Assembly (NCBI GenBank): GCA_012927555.1
Contig: JABBOX010000026.1
Span: forward strand, 26,795-90,794
DNA length: 64,000 nucleotides
From: Phycicoccus sp.
GTDB taxonomy: Bacteria > Actinomycetota > Actinomycetes > Actinomycetales > Dermatophilaceae
Direction of reading: 5' to 3'
The notes beneath the pieces are model-generated. The model was not told the DNA's origin and did no database searches. It worked only from the letters and a program-made list of their open reading frames with translations. This document shows, one piece after another, positions 45,530 to 54,016 of this stretch. The position numbers and the translations under genes are program-made. Every line of letters begins with the position of its first letter. Position 1 is the stretch's first letter.

Positions 45530-46801
45530 CTACGCGGGCTGTGCCTCGAGGACGAGATCGTCGAACGGCCCCGGTCTGCCGTCCGGCTGGCTGGAGCTCA
45601 CGCGCGCGCCGGCCAGCAACGAGCGCAGCCGAAGTGCCGCGAATACGGCGACGAGGCTGATGCCCACGTGCACGCCCACGAACAACGACCCGTGACCCGC
45701 GGTGAGGGCAAAGCCGGCCAGCATGGGACCCGCCGCGGACACGCCGGTCTGGAGTGCCGCGAAGATACCCAGCGTGGTGCCGACCATGCCGGACGGGGCG
45801 AGGCTGGCGGTCAGAGGGTTGAGGACCGGGGCGTACATCGTCTCGCCGACGGCGAAGACCCCGAACACCAGGATGAACATCGTCCCGGCCAGCACTGGCG
45901 CGACCGACGCTGCGGCCAGTAGCAGCCACGAGAGCACCCAGATCGACCCGACAGCCACGAGCAGCGACGGGGCGGAACGTTTGGCCGTCCACTTCACGAC
46001 TGCCATCTGCAGCACGACGATCACGAGGCAGTTGACCGCCGAGGCCGTGCCGATGGTGCGCGCCGGAACCCCGAGCACCGTGATCGCGTAGGCCGGCAGA
46101 CCGGACTCGAACTGCGCGTAGAAGCCGAGCGCCAGCGTGACCGTGATGACCGCGGTCCAGCGAAGGGTCGGCGTCGCCAGGATGACCCGGATCGCGGACG
46201 TGGACGAGCCACTCGGGGCGTCCTCCGGCGCGGGGACCTCGTCCGCAGGCGCGCCGCGGCCGGCGATGCCGATCAACCCGGCAGAGATGAGGAAGCCAAC
46301 GGCCGCGGTGGTGAAAGCCGGCCACATGCCGTCGATCGCGTTGAGGTCCACGAGGTAGCCGGCGGTAAAGGATCCGATGGCCATACCCACGGCAGCGCCC
46401 GTGAACAGGAGCGCAAAGACGCGCCTACGGTCCTCGGAGCTGACCCAACGCAGCACCAGAACGGTCTGCGCGGGCTGAGCTGCGGTGATACCCGCGCCGA
46501 AGACGAACATGCCGGCGAGGAAGAGCAGCGGGGTCCCGGCAACGATGAGAAACGCGGTTGCAGCAGCGGCCACGACTTTGGCGATGACGGTGACGCGAGC
46601 CGGGTCGTACCGATCAGCAAGCCGGCCACCGAACGGGGCCGCCACAAGAGCGCCGATGGAGAACAGGCTGGCAGCCGCGGCAGCAACGAGCCCGCCCCAG
46701 CCACGCGTGTTCGCCGCGTAGGCGTACTGGTAGGGCAGGATCGAGCCCCACCCCAACATGCTGATCGTCGCCGCCAACACCAGCAACCGTGCGCGCTTCA
46801 C
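45530..46801 (-). CDS. MFS transporter
   Basis: Major facilitator of about 423 residues with 12 predicted helices and a central loop (GAPADEVPAPEDAPSGSS). The A-motif between helices 2 and 3 reads FGGRLADRYDPARVTV. I chose the GTG at 46801 because GGAGG lies 5 nt upstream; ATG 46813 or the track start 46822 are alternatives. It is divergent from a MarR gene with operator-like repeats between them, so drug or metabolite efflux under MarR control is the likely role. Substrate unknown. Confidence 0.85.
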   Translation of the reverse strand: MKRARLLVLAATISMLGWGSILPYQYAYAANTRGWGGLVAAAAASLFSIGALVAAPFGGRLADRYDPARVTVIAKVVAAAATAFLIVAGTPLLFLAGMFVFGAGITAAQPAQTVLVLRWVSSEDRRRVFALLFTGAAVGMAIGSFTAGYLVDLNAIDGMWPAFTTAAVGFLISAGLIGIAGRGAPADEVPAPEDAPSGSSTSAIRVILATPTLRWTAVITVTLALGFYAQFESGLPAYAITVLGVPARTIGTASAVNCLVIVVLQMAVVKWTAKRSAPSLLVAVGSIWVLSWLLLAAASVAPVLAGTMFILVFGVFAVGETMYAPVLNPLTASLAPSGMVGTTLGIFAALQTGVSAAGPMLAGFALTAGHGSLFVGVHVGISLVAVFAALRLRSLLAGARVSSSQPDGRPGPFDDLVLEAQPA

Positions 46802-46853
46802 CACAACCTCCATCGCCGGCAAGACCAGTTAGTCTTGCACTTCGTACTTTTCG

Positions 46854-46877
46854 GTATCGAATACTTCGACTTCGAAA
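46854..46877. promoter_or_regulatory. Operator-like inverted repeats between MFS and MarR genes
   Basis: GTATCGAAATAC (arms GTAT/ATAC) is followed directly by TTCGACTTCGAA (arms TTCGA/TCGAA), and TCGAAATA occurs twice. The sequence is AT-rich compared with its surroundings and lies just upstream of marR. Candidate MarR site. Confidence 0.55.
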
Positions 46878-46892
46878 TAATAGCATGACAGG

Positions 46893-47438
46893 ATGCCCGC
46901 TATGACGACACGCAAGTCCGTATCGAAGCGCCCCACTCTCTCGGCACAGGACGAGTACCGCGCGGACGTCGCGGCCTACGTCGCGGCCGGTGGCGACGAG
47001 CTGGTGCAGCGCGTCATCACTGCTGTCCACGGCCTGGCTCACAAGCTCGACCAGTGGTATGCCCGGCAGTTGGCCGACCTGGATCTGTCCGCTGGCGAGT
47101 GGGCCGTCCTGTCGAGGCTGGCGCGAAGCAACGAGGACGAGGCGTTGACGCCGAGTCAGCTCGCCGAGGCGACCAGCGTGGCGCCGTCCTCGATGACACA
47201 TCGTCTTGACCGGATGGCCGAGCGAGATCTGATCGCCCGTGCGACAGACCCGGACAACCGCACACGGGTCCTGATTACGCTGACCGATGAGGGCTGGGCG
47301 ACGTTCAAGGCCGCGGTACGTGAGTCAGACATGGTGGAGTCCGACGTGCTGGGGCCGCTGTCCTCGCGTCAGCGCGAGAACCTGGCCTCACTGCTCGAGG
47401 TGCTGATCGCCGGACTGGACGAGGCGCCTCAGGTCTGA
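46893..47438 (+). CDS. MarR family transcriptional regulator
   Basis: Protein of 181 residues with a MarR winged helix. LDLSAGEWAVLSRLARS leads into the recognition region LTPSQLAEATSVAPSSMTHRLDRMAERDLI, and the wing is ARATDPDNRTRVLITLTDEGWATF. An N-terminal extension of about 40 residues precedes the domain. Divergent from the MFS transporter gene, the classical MarR/efflux arrangement. The ligand is unknown. A second ATG lies three codons downstream. Confidence 0.9.
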   Translation: MPAMTTRKSVSKRPTLSAQDEYRADVAAYVAAGGDELVQRVITAVHGLAHKLDQWYARQLADLDLSAGEWAVLSRLARSNEDEALTPSQLAEATSVAPSSMTHRLDRMAERDLIARATDPDNRTRVLITLTDEGWATFKAAVRESDMVESDVLGPLSSRQRENLASLLEVLIAGLDEAPQV

Positions 47439-47455
47439 CCCCGTCGCGCGGCCAG

Positions 47456-47887
47456 TCAGCCGAGCTCGGGGAACCAGATACCGATCTCGCGCTTGGCCGA
47501 CTCGGGCGAGTCCGAGCCGTGAACGATGTTGGCCTGGACCTTCGCACCCCAGTCGCGACCGAGGTCGCCGCGGATGGTGCCGGGCAGCGCGACGGTCGGA
47601 TCGGTGGCGCCGGCCAGGGCGCGGAAACCCTCGATGCAGCGTTGGCCCTCGATGACCGCGGCGGTCACCTGGCCGCCGGACATTAACTCCATCAGCGGCT
47701 CGTAGAACGGCTTGCCCTCGTGCTCGGCGTAGTGCTTGGCCAGCCGTTCGCGGTCGGGGGTGAAGATCGACAGGGCCACCAACGTGTAACCCTTGGCCTC
47801 GATGCGGCGCAGGACCTCCCCGGAAAGCCCCCGCGTGAAACCGTCGGGCTTAATCAGGACCAGCGAACGTTCCGTCTGTGTCGTCAC
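47456..47887 (-). CDS. ndk: Nucleoside diphosphate kinase
   Basis: Enzyme of 143 residues that moves the gamma-phosphate between NTPs and NDPs through a phosphohistidine. The GTG start at 47887 (MTTQTERSLVLIKPDGFTRGLSGEVLRRIE) replaces the longer track start. The active-site histidine is H123 in ANIVHGSDS, and the ending FPEL is typical. Last gene of ileS-folC-DUF4233-ndk. Confidence 0.95.
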   Translation of the reverse strand: MTTQTERSLVLIKPDGFTRGLSGEVLRRIEAKGYTLVALSIFTPDRERLAKHYAEHEGKPFYEPLMELMSGGQVTAAVIEGQRCIEGFRALAGATDPTVALPGTIRGDLGRDWGAKVQANIVHGSDSPESAKREIGIWFPELG

Positions 47888-47931
47888 AGTCCGCAAGCCT
47901 ATCCGTCCTGCGTCGACGCCTCGGACTGCGC

Positions 47932-48378
47932 TCAATGCCCGGACGGCTCGGACGGCTCGGACTGCGTTGGCGGCTCGGACTGCTCGTGCGACTCATGCCA
48001 CTGGGCGTCCACCCGCTTGGTGTGCGCGTCCATGGCGCGTCCCTGGACCAGGGCCAGCACCCAGAGCGCGCCGAACAGCAGTCCGACAGCCAGCATCGCC
48101 GGGACGATGAGCGCGCAGGCAAGGGTCGCCAGCTGCAGGGCCCAGCCCAGCGTGATACCCCACGGGCGACGCAACAGCCCGGCGTCAAAGATGCACAGCA
48201 CCGCCAGCAGCGACCCAACGAGCAGGAACGTGCCGGAGACGGGCGAACCCGTTGCCGAGGCCAGGGCGCGGGCGACAAGCGCGCCGAAGAACACGGCCAG
48301 GCCCTGCGTTCCGACAACCACGCCCGCGAGGCGGCGGGTCATCTTGCCGGGTATGCCGTAGAGCGTCAGCGATCTCAT
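47932..48378 (-). CDS. DUF4233 family membrane protein
   Basis: Small membrane protein of 148 residues with four hydrophobic helices (LAGVVVGTQGLAVFFGALVARAL, GTFLLVGSLLAVLCIFDAGLL, ITLGWALQLATLACALIVPAML, AVGLLFGALWVLALVQGRAMD). It ends in an acidic Ser/Pro/Glu tail. It sits between folC and ndk, the conserved place of DUF4233 genes in actinobacteria, with an ATGA overlap to folC. Function unknown. Confidence 0.87.
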   Translation of the reverse strand: MRSLTLYGIPGKMTRRLAGVVVGTQGLAVFFGALVARALASATGSPVSGTFLLVGSLLAVLCIFDAGLLRRPWGITLGWALQLATLACALIVPAMLAVGLLFGALWVLALVQGRAMDAHTKRVDAQWHESHEQSEPPTQSEPSEPSGH

Positions 48379-49700
48379 CCGTCGGTCAGACCGAGCAGCA
48401 TCCGGACGTCGGCCGCGGTGGTGATCGAGCCCGTGGCCAACACCGCCCCGCCGATACCGCCCTCGTCGGCGAGACCCGCGGCGCGGTCGAGCGCGTCGGG
48501 CAGGTTCTCCACAACGGTCACGCGGTCCTCGCCATAGATCTCGATGGCGATTCGGCCCAAGCGCTCCGGGCTCATGGCACGTGGTGATGTGGTGCGGGAT
48601 ATGACGATCTCGTTGAGTACGGGCTCGAGGATCTCAAGAATCGCCCTCGCGTCCTTGTCCTCCAGAATGGCCACGAGCCCAACGACTTTGGCGAAGTTGA
48701 AGGAGTCCTCCATGGCCGCGGTCAGGGCCAGGGCACCGGCCGGGTTGTGCGCCGCATCCACGAGGACGGTGGGCGAACGGCGAACGATCTCCAGTCGGCC
48801 CGGCGATGACGCGCCGGCCAGCCCAGCGCGGATCAGGTCGATGTCGAGACGGTGTTCGCCACCACCGACAAACGCCTCGACGGCCGCCAGCGCCACCGCG
48901 GCGTTGTGGCCCTGGTGGGGACCGTGCAGCGGAAGGAAGAGGTCGTCATAGTCACCGCCCAGACCGCGTATGGCGAGCTGCTGGCCGCCGACCGCGAGCT
49001 CGCGGCGCAGGATGCCGAACTCGTTGCCCTCAAAGGCTGGCGTCGCGCCGACCTCCTCGGCTCGCGCGACAAGGATCTGTGCGACCTCGGGCTCTTGCAG
49101 CCCGCTGACCAGCACGGAACCGGCCTTGATGATGCCCGCCTTCTCTGTCGCGATGCCCTCCAGCGACGACCCCAGGAAACGCTCGTGGTCAACCGCGATC
49201 GGCGTCACCACGGCGACCTTGGCGTCCACGACGTTGGTCGCGTCCCATGACCCGCCCATGCCCACCTCGACGATGGCCACGTCAACCGGGGCATCGGCGA
49301 ACGTGGCATAGGCCACGGCGACCAGAACCTCGAAGTAGGTCATCCTCGGATCACCATCGGCGGCAGACTTGGCGTCGACCATCTCGATGAAGGGCAGCAC
49401 GTCCTCGTAGGAAGCGGTGAACCTCTCGGCGTCAATTGCCTCGCCGTTCAACGCGATCCGCTCACGCATGTTGTGCAGGTGCGGCGAGGTGAACCGCCCC
49501 GTCGACAGGCCCATCTCGCGAAGCATGCGCTCGATCATCCGTGTCGTCGACGTCTTGCCGTTGGTGCCGGTGACGTGGATGACGGGGAAGGCGTGCTGTG
49601 GGTCGCCGAGCAGATGCATCACCGCGGCGATGCGATCCAGCGAGGGCTCGAGGTCGTGCTCCGGCGCTCGCCCGAGGATGGCCTTCTCGATCTCGCGCAT
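48375..49700 (-). CDS. folC: Bifunctional folylpolyglutamate synthase/dihydrofolate synthase
   Basis: Mur-ligase-family enzyme of 441 residues that adds glutamate to dihydropteroate and polyglutamate tails to folates. The ATP P-loop is VTGTNGKTSTTRMIE. RFTSPHLHNMRERI, VEVGMGGSWDATNVVD, VDHERFLGSSLEGIATEKAGIIK and LVDAAHNPAGALAL follow. The start overlaps the ileS stop by ATGA. Functionally linked to thyA, dfrA and fhs in this window. Confidence 0.95.
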   Translation of the reverse strand: MREIEKAILGRAPEHDLEPSLDRIAAVMHLLGDPQHAFPVIHVTGTNGKTSTTRMIERMLREMGLSTGRFTSPHLHNMRERIALNGEAIDAERFTASYEDVLPFIEMVDAKSAADGDPRMTYFEVLVAVAYATFADAPVDVAIVEVGMGGSWDATNVVDAKVAVVTPIAVDHERFLGSSLEGIATEKAGIIKAGSVLVSGLQEPEVAQILVARAEEVGATPAFEGNEFGILRRELAVGGQQLAIRGLGGDYDDLFLPLHGPHQGHNAAVALAAVEAFVGGGEHRLDIDLIRAGLAGASSPGRLEIVRRSPTVLVDAAHNPAGALALTAAMEDSFNFAKVVGLVAILEDKDARAILEILEPVLNEIVISRTTSPRAMSPERLGRIAIEIYGEDRVTVVENLPDALDRAAGLADEGGIGGAVLATGSITTAADVRMLLGLTDG

Positions 49701-52700
49701 CAGATCTTCTTCACGAGGATGCGGATGGGCTGGTTTTCGCCGACGACGGCATCCACGCCCTGGCCTTCGGGAAGTGGATGGGCCGACCCGGCCGAACCGA
49801 ACTGCATCGCCAGCGTCTCGAGCATGATCAGCTGCTGATGAGCAACCGTGGCGGCCCAGACCTCGTCATCGCCGCTCACCGTGAGGCTGATCCGGTCACT
49901 GACGTCCAGACCCGCGTCACGACGGGCCTGCTGGACGGCACGGATGACGTCCCGGGCAAGACCCTCGGCAGCCAGCTCCGGTGTCACGGTCGTGTCCAGG
50001 ACGACAAACCCGTCGCGCGGCAGCATGGCGGTGACCCGCGAGGGGCCTTCGGGAGCGTTCGCGGCGCGCTCGGCAACAACGCCCTCGATCGAATTGGCCT
50101 CACCGACAACGGCTTCGAGGGAGTACTCCCCCTCGACCAGGGCCAGGCCGCCAGCGACCACGGTGCCGTCCTCGGACACCGACCAGTCGCCACTCTTGCT
50201 GCCCTTGATGGCGAGCTGAACGTTCTTGCCGAGGCGCGGGCCTGCTGCCCGGGCGTTCACGGTCAGCTTCCGCGAGACGCCGAAGTCGGACTCGCTGGCC
50301 GAGCCGAGTTCAACCAACGTGACGGTCCGGACGTTGATCTCGTCCGCAACGATCGCGGCGAAGTTGTCGAGCGCCGCGGCGTCGTCGGTGACAACCGTGA
50401 GGTCCTGGAGGGGTAGCCGGTTCCTGAGCCCGCCCGCCTTGCGCAGACCCGAGGCCACCGAGCAGATCTCGCGAGCGCGGTCCATCGCGTCGACCAGCTC
50501 GTCATCCGCGGGCAGGTCGGTGGAGTCCGGCCAGTCGGTCAGGTGCACCGAACGTGCACCCGTCAGACCGCGCCAGATCTCCTCGGTCGTGAACGGCAGC
50601 AGCGGGGCGGCCACCCGGGTGATGACCTCGAGCGTCGTGTACAACGTGTCGAAGGCCTCGGTGGACGAGGCGCTCTCGCCATCCCAGAACCGGTCGCGCG
50701 AGCGACGGATGTACCAGTTGGAGAGCACGTCGAGGAAGCCGCGCACGGACTCGCACGCGGAGGCCACGTCGTACGTGTCGAGCAGCTGCTGAACCTCTTC
50801 GACGAAGCGGCGCAGCTTGGCCAGCAGGTAGCGGTCGAGAACGTCCTCCGACGCGGTCGACCACTTGGCCTCATAACCGGCGCCACCCTGAGCAGCGTTG
50901 GCATACAACGAGAAGAAGTACCACGAGCTCCACAGCGGGAGCAGCACCTGCCGGACGCCGTCACGGATGCCCTGCTCGGTGACGATGAGGTTGCCACCGC
51001 GCAGGATCGAGCTCGACATCAGGAACCAGCGCATGGCATCTGCGCCATCGCGGTCGAACACCTCGGAGACGCTCGGGTAGTTGCCCAACGACTTGCTCAT
51101 CTTCAGGCCGTCGTTGCCCAGGACGATGCCGTGGCTGACGCAGGAGGAGAACGCGGGCCGGTCGAACAGGGCGGTCGCCAGCACGTGCATCGTGTAGAAC
51201 CAGCCACGGGTCTGGCCGATGTACTCGACGATGAAGTCGCCCGGGAAGTGGTTCTCGAACCACTGCGCGTTCTCGAACGGGTAGTGCACCTGGGCGAACG
51301 ACATCGAGCCGGAGTCGAACCACACGTCAAGCACGTCGGGGACGCGGCGCATCGTCGACCGACCGGTGGGATCGTCCGGGTTGGGCCTCGTCAGCCGGTC
51401 GATGAACGGCCGGTGCAGGTCGGTGACCGTCGTGCCGAAGTCGCGCTGGAGCTCCTCGAACGAGCCGTAGACATCGGTTCGCGGGTACGTCGGGTCGTCG
51501 GACTGCCACACCGGAATCGGGCTGCCCCAGAAGCGGTTTCGGCTGATCGACCAGTCGCGCGCGTTGGAGAGCCACTTGCCGAACTGACCGTGCTTGACGT
51601 GTTCGGGCACCCACGTGATCTGCTCGTTCAGCTCGACCATGCGGTCCCGGACTTTTGTCACCTCGACGAACCAGCTCGACACGGCCATGTAGATCAGCGG
51701 TTGACGGCAGCGCCAGCAGTGCGGGTAGGAGTGGTCGTAGGTCTCGCGGCGAAGCAGCACCGTGCCGGGGGTCGTCGAACCGGCGGCACCATCCTCGGTC
51801 CTGCCCTCGGTGCGCGCCTTGAGGTGGTCGATGATCTGAAGGTTGGCGTCGAAGACCAGCATGCCTTCGTAGTCCACGACCGGGGCGGTGAACTTGCCGT
51901 CAGGGCCGACGGGGACAACCGGCTCGATGTCGGCGGCGTCGGTGACGACCTTGTCCTCTTCACCAAAGGCCGGCGCGATGTGCACGATCCCCGTGCCGTC
52001 CTCGATCGTGACGTAGTCGGCGGCCAGGACCTGGTGGGCATTCGTGTGCCCGACGAAGTAGCTGAACGGCGGCGTGTAGTGGCGCCCGAGCAGCTCGAAT
52101 CCCTTGAGCCGCTGCACGATCCGCTCGCTCGCGTCCTCACCCAGCTCACGGCTGTATGCCGCAACCCTCGCCTCCGCCAGCAGGTAGCGCTCCGTGCCAC
52201 CGTTGACGTCGCCCTCGACCACGACGTAGTCGACGTCGGTGTTCACCGCCATCGCCAGGTTGCTCACCAGGGTCCACGGGGTCGTCGTCCAGATCAGCGC
52301 CAGCTCACCGCTGTCGAGCCGGTAGCCGACGGTGACCGCCGGGTCCTGACGCATCTGGTAGACGTCGTCGTCCATCCGCAGCTCGTGGTTGGACAGCGGC
52401 GTCTCGTCGTTCCAGCAGTAGGGCAGGACGCGGTAGCCCTCATAGACCAGGCCCTTGTCGTACAACGTCTTGAACGCCCACATGACCGACTCCATATAGT
52501 CGGGGTTGAGCGTCTTGTAGTCGTGCTCGAAGTCGACCCACCGACCCTGGCGATGCACATAGGCCTGCCAGTCGTCGGTGTACTTCAGAACGGACTCGCG
52601 GCAGGCGGCGTTGAACTCCTCGATGCCCAGCTCAAGGATCTCGCCCTTGGTCTTCAGGCCCAGCACCCGTTGCGCCTCGAGCTCGGCCGGCAGCCCGTGG

Positions 52701-53026
52701 GTGTCCCAGCCGAATCGGCGCTCGACCCGGTGCCCCCGCATGGTCTGGTAGCGCGGGATGAGGTCCTTGACGTATCCGGTGAGCAGGTGGCCGTAGTGCG
52801 GCAGGCCGTTGGCGAACGGTGGGCCGTCGTAGAAGACGAACTCGTTTTCGCCGTTCTCGCCCGCGTCGCGCGCCTCGACCGACGCCATGAAGGTGCCGTC
52901 CTCGTCCCAGTACTTGAGGATGCGCTCCTCGATCTCGGGGAACTTCGGGCTCGCCACCACACCTACGCGCGCAGCATGGTCAGCAGTGGTCTGATCGGGC
53001 AGGAAGTCGACCTTGGGGTAGGTCAT
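49700..53026 (-). CDS. ileS: Isoleucyl-tRNA synthetase
   Basis: Class I synthetase of 1108 residues. The HIGH-type motif is [15 protein letters not shown] and the KMSKS motif is [13 protein letters not shown]. The editing domain ([16 protein letters not shown]) and C-terminal anticodon-binding region are present. Its length fits the eukaryote-like IleS type common in actinobacteria. The ATG at 53026 ([10 protein letters not shown]) has GGAGA 7 nt upstream; the track start is 8 codons earlier without a ribosome-binding site. Expression should be controlled by the T-box leader upstream. Confidence 0.95.
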   Translation of the reverse strand: MTYPKVDFLPDQTTADHAARVGVVASPKFPEIEERILKYWDEDGTFMASVEARDAGENGENEFVFYDGPPFANGLPHYGHLLTGYVKDLIPRYQTMRGHRVERRFGWDTHGLPAELEAQRVLGLKTKGEILELGIEEFNAACRESVLKYTDDWQAYVHRQGRWVDFEHDYKTLNPDYMESVMWAFKTLYDKGLVYEGYRVLPYCWNDETPLSNHELRMDDDVYQMRQDPAVTVGYRLDSGELALIWTTTPWTLVSNLAMAVNTDVDYVVVEGDVNGGTERYLLAEARVAAYSRELGEDASERIVQRLKGFELLGRHYTPPFSYFVGHTNAHQVLAADYVTIEDGTGIVHIAPAFGEEDKVVTDAADIEPVVPVGPDGKFTAPVVDYEGMLVFDANLQIIDHLKARTEGRTEDGAAGSTTPGTVLLRRETYDHSYPHCWRCRQPLIYMAVSSWFVEVTKVRDRMVELNEQITWVPEHVKHGQFGKWLSNARDWSISRNRFWGSPIPVWQSDDPTYPRTDVYGSFEELQRDFGTTVTDLHRPFIDRLTRPNPDDPTGRSTMRRVPDVLDVWFDSGSMSFAQVHYPFENAQWFENHFPGDFIVEYIGQTRGWFYTMHVLATALFDRPAFSSCVSHGIVLGNDGLKMSKSLGNYPSVSEVFDRDGADAMRWFLMSSSILRGGNLIVTEQGIRDGVRQVLLPLWSSWYFFSLYANAAQGGAGYEAKWSTASEDVLDRYLLAKLRRFVEEVQQLLDTYDVASACESVRGFLDVLSNWYIRRSRDRFWDGESASSTEAFDTLYTTLEVITRVAAPLLPFTTEEIWRGLTGARSVHLTDWPDSTDLPADDELVDAMDRAREICSVASGLRKAGGLRNRLPLQDLTVVTDDAAALDNFAAIVADEINVRTVTLVELGSASESDFGVSRKLTVNARAAGPRLGKNVQLAIKGSKSGDWSVSEDGTVVAGGLALVEGEYSLEAVVGEANSIEGVVAERAANAPEGPSRVTAMLPRDGFVVLDTTVTPELAAEGLARDVIRAVQQARRDAGLDVSDRISLTVSGDDEVWAATVAHQQLIMLETLAMQFGSAGSAHPLPEGQGVDAVVGENQPIRILVKKI

Positions 53027-53094
53027 CGGCACATCTCCGTCATTTGTCATCGTGGGTCAGGCTGTCACCACGAGGACGATGTCACCCAGTCACA

Positions 53095-53330
53095 GCGCGG
53101 GCTCCGGGAAGCCCGTCTGCGGTCTGAACGCACCGCGGTACCACCTCGCTTGCCGCACGGACACCCTCTGGTGAGAGGGCGGCAATACGACCGCTCTGGT
53201 CTGAGGCGCTCACGGGCCCACCCGTCCGGTTCTAGTGAGGATCGCGAGCCACGTCGTATGCCGTGTGCCTGCGCGCCTGTTCTTCCGGAGGCTCGCCGGT
53301 GATAGCCGGGTCAATGCCTATGCCGCGAAG
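53095..53330 (-). promoter_or_regulatory. T-box riboswitch, isoleucine-specific, leader of ileS
   Basis: On the minus strand the leader contains the T-box core AGGTGGTACCGCGG (plus 53132-53146) preceded by a stem III-like hairpin. About 160 nt further upstream, GACCCGGCTATCACCGGCG holds an ATC specifier (53302-53304) in a very short stem I, followed by AGCCTCCGGAAGAAC. ATC is an isoleucine codon, matching the downstream gene. No U-tract terminator follows, so control is probably translational, as in actinobacterial ileS T-boxes. Boundaries approximate. Confidence 0.88.
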
Positions 53331-53347
53331 TCTAGCCGCCTCCGCGC

Positions 53348-53378
53348 TTGCCTTGTCTCCCACGTGTATTACAATTGT
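53348..53378 (+). promoter_or_regulatory. Promoter and palindrome of the MazEF-type module
   Basis: TTGCCT (53348-53353) and TACAAT (53370-53375) are spaced 16 bp, a good sigma-A-type promoter. The predicted start site falls at or next to the A of the antitoxin ATG (53383), so the mRNA would be leaderless. ACAATTGT (53371-53378) is a palindrome over the -10 element and could be the antitoxin operator. Confidence 0.6.
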
Positions 53379-53382
53379 TTAC

Positions 53383-53613
53383 ATGACGCAGACGATCAGT
53401 TTTCGGCCGGATGAGCGCACCACGGAGGAGCTTCGGGTCCTGACCCGCGGACGCAAGACCTCCGAAGTGTTGCGCGAGCTGATCCACAAGAGCTACCTCG
53501 AGGATCTCTACGCCCGTGCCATTGCGGACGCTGAGCGCCTGCGCAACGATCCCGACGACCAGGCCGAGCTGGCCGCCATCGCCCAGGAGATGGACGAGAT
53601 CCGTGCGTGGTGA
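53383..53613 (+). CDS. MazE-like antitoxin (RHH/CopG-type)
   Basis: Antitoxin of 76 residues, MTQTISFRPDERTTEELRVLTRGRKTSEVLRELIHKSYLEDLYARAI. The first 45 residues fit a ribbon-helix-helix domain; the acidic C-terminal helix (RNDPDDQAELAAIAQEMDEIRAW) would bind the toxin. No Shine-Dalgarno precedes the ATG at 53383, consistent with a leaderless transcript. The track ORF starts 40 codons too early. Toxin gene overlaps by 11 bp. Confidence 0.82.
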   Translation: MTQTISFRPDERTTEELRVLTRGRKTSEVLRELIHKSYLEDLYARAIADAERLRNDPDDQAELAAIAQEMDEIRAW

Positions 53614-53917
53614 CGTCTATCGTCTGCGCGCCGCCAAGAACGCCCGGGGTCACGAGCAGAAGGGCATGCGATACGCCGTCGAGCTTCAGGGCCCAATCTC
53701 CTTGTCAACGGTGATCGTCGCCCCCACCTCGACCCGGGCTGCGCCAGCGGTCTTCAGACCTGACATCGACTTGGGCGGTACCACAACCAAAGTGCTGGTC
53801 GACCAGATGGCCGCCGTCGATGGTGAGCTGCGGCTCGGGGTCGTGGTCGGTCGGCTTTCCGCCAACGAGATGGGCGAGGTCGACCTCGCCCTGCGACTCT
53901 TGCTCGGGCTGTTCTGA
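53603..53917 (+). CDS. MazF/PemK-type toxin (endoribonuclease family)
   Basis: Protein of 104 residues from a GTG at 53603, MRGDVYRLRAAKNARGHEQKGMRYAVELQ. The MazF fold is recognised by RGDVY, GHEQKGMRYAVELQ, LSTVIVAPTSTRAAPAVFRPDI, TTKVLVDQMAAVD and LSANEMGEVDLALRLLLGL. MazF toxins cleave RNA at short sequences; specificity cannot be predicted here. In the track it appears inside a longer ORF from 53516 whose first 29 codons are out-of-frame antitoxin sequence. Confidence 0.85.
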   Translation: MRGDVYRLRAAKNARGHEQKGMRYAVELQGPISLSTVIVAPTSTRAAPAVFRPDIDLGGTTTKVLVDQMAAVDGELRLGVVVGRLSANEMGEVDLALRLLLGLF

Positions 53918-54016
53918 TCCTGCTTCCCGGCCGGGGAGTTGGTCGCGCCGCGCACGCTTCGCCGATGCGGCACACCCTTGGCCTGCGGCGCTGCCGCCAT
54001 CTGGGAGGATCGGGCC

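Noticed and set aside
50543-53302. 919-aa plus-strand ORF
   Set aside because: Antisense to ileS and its T-box leader; no recognisable domain.
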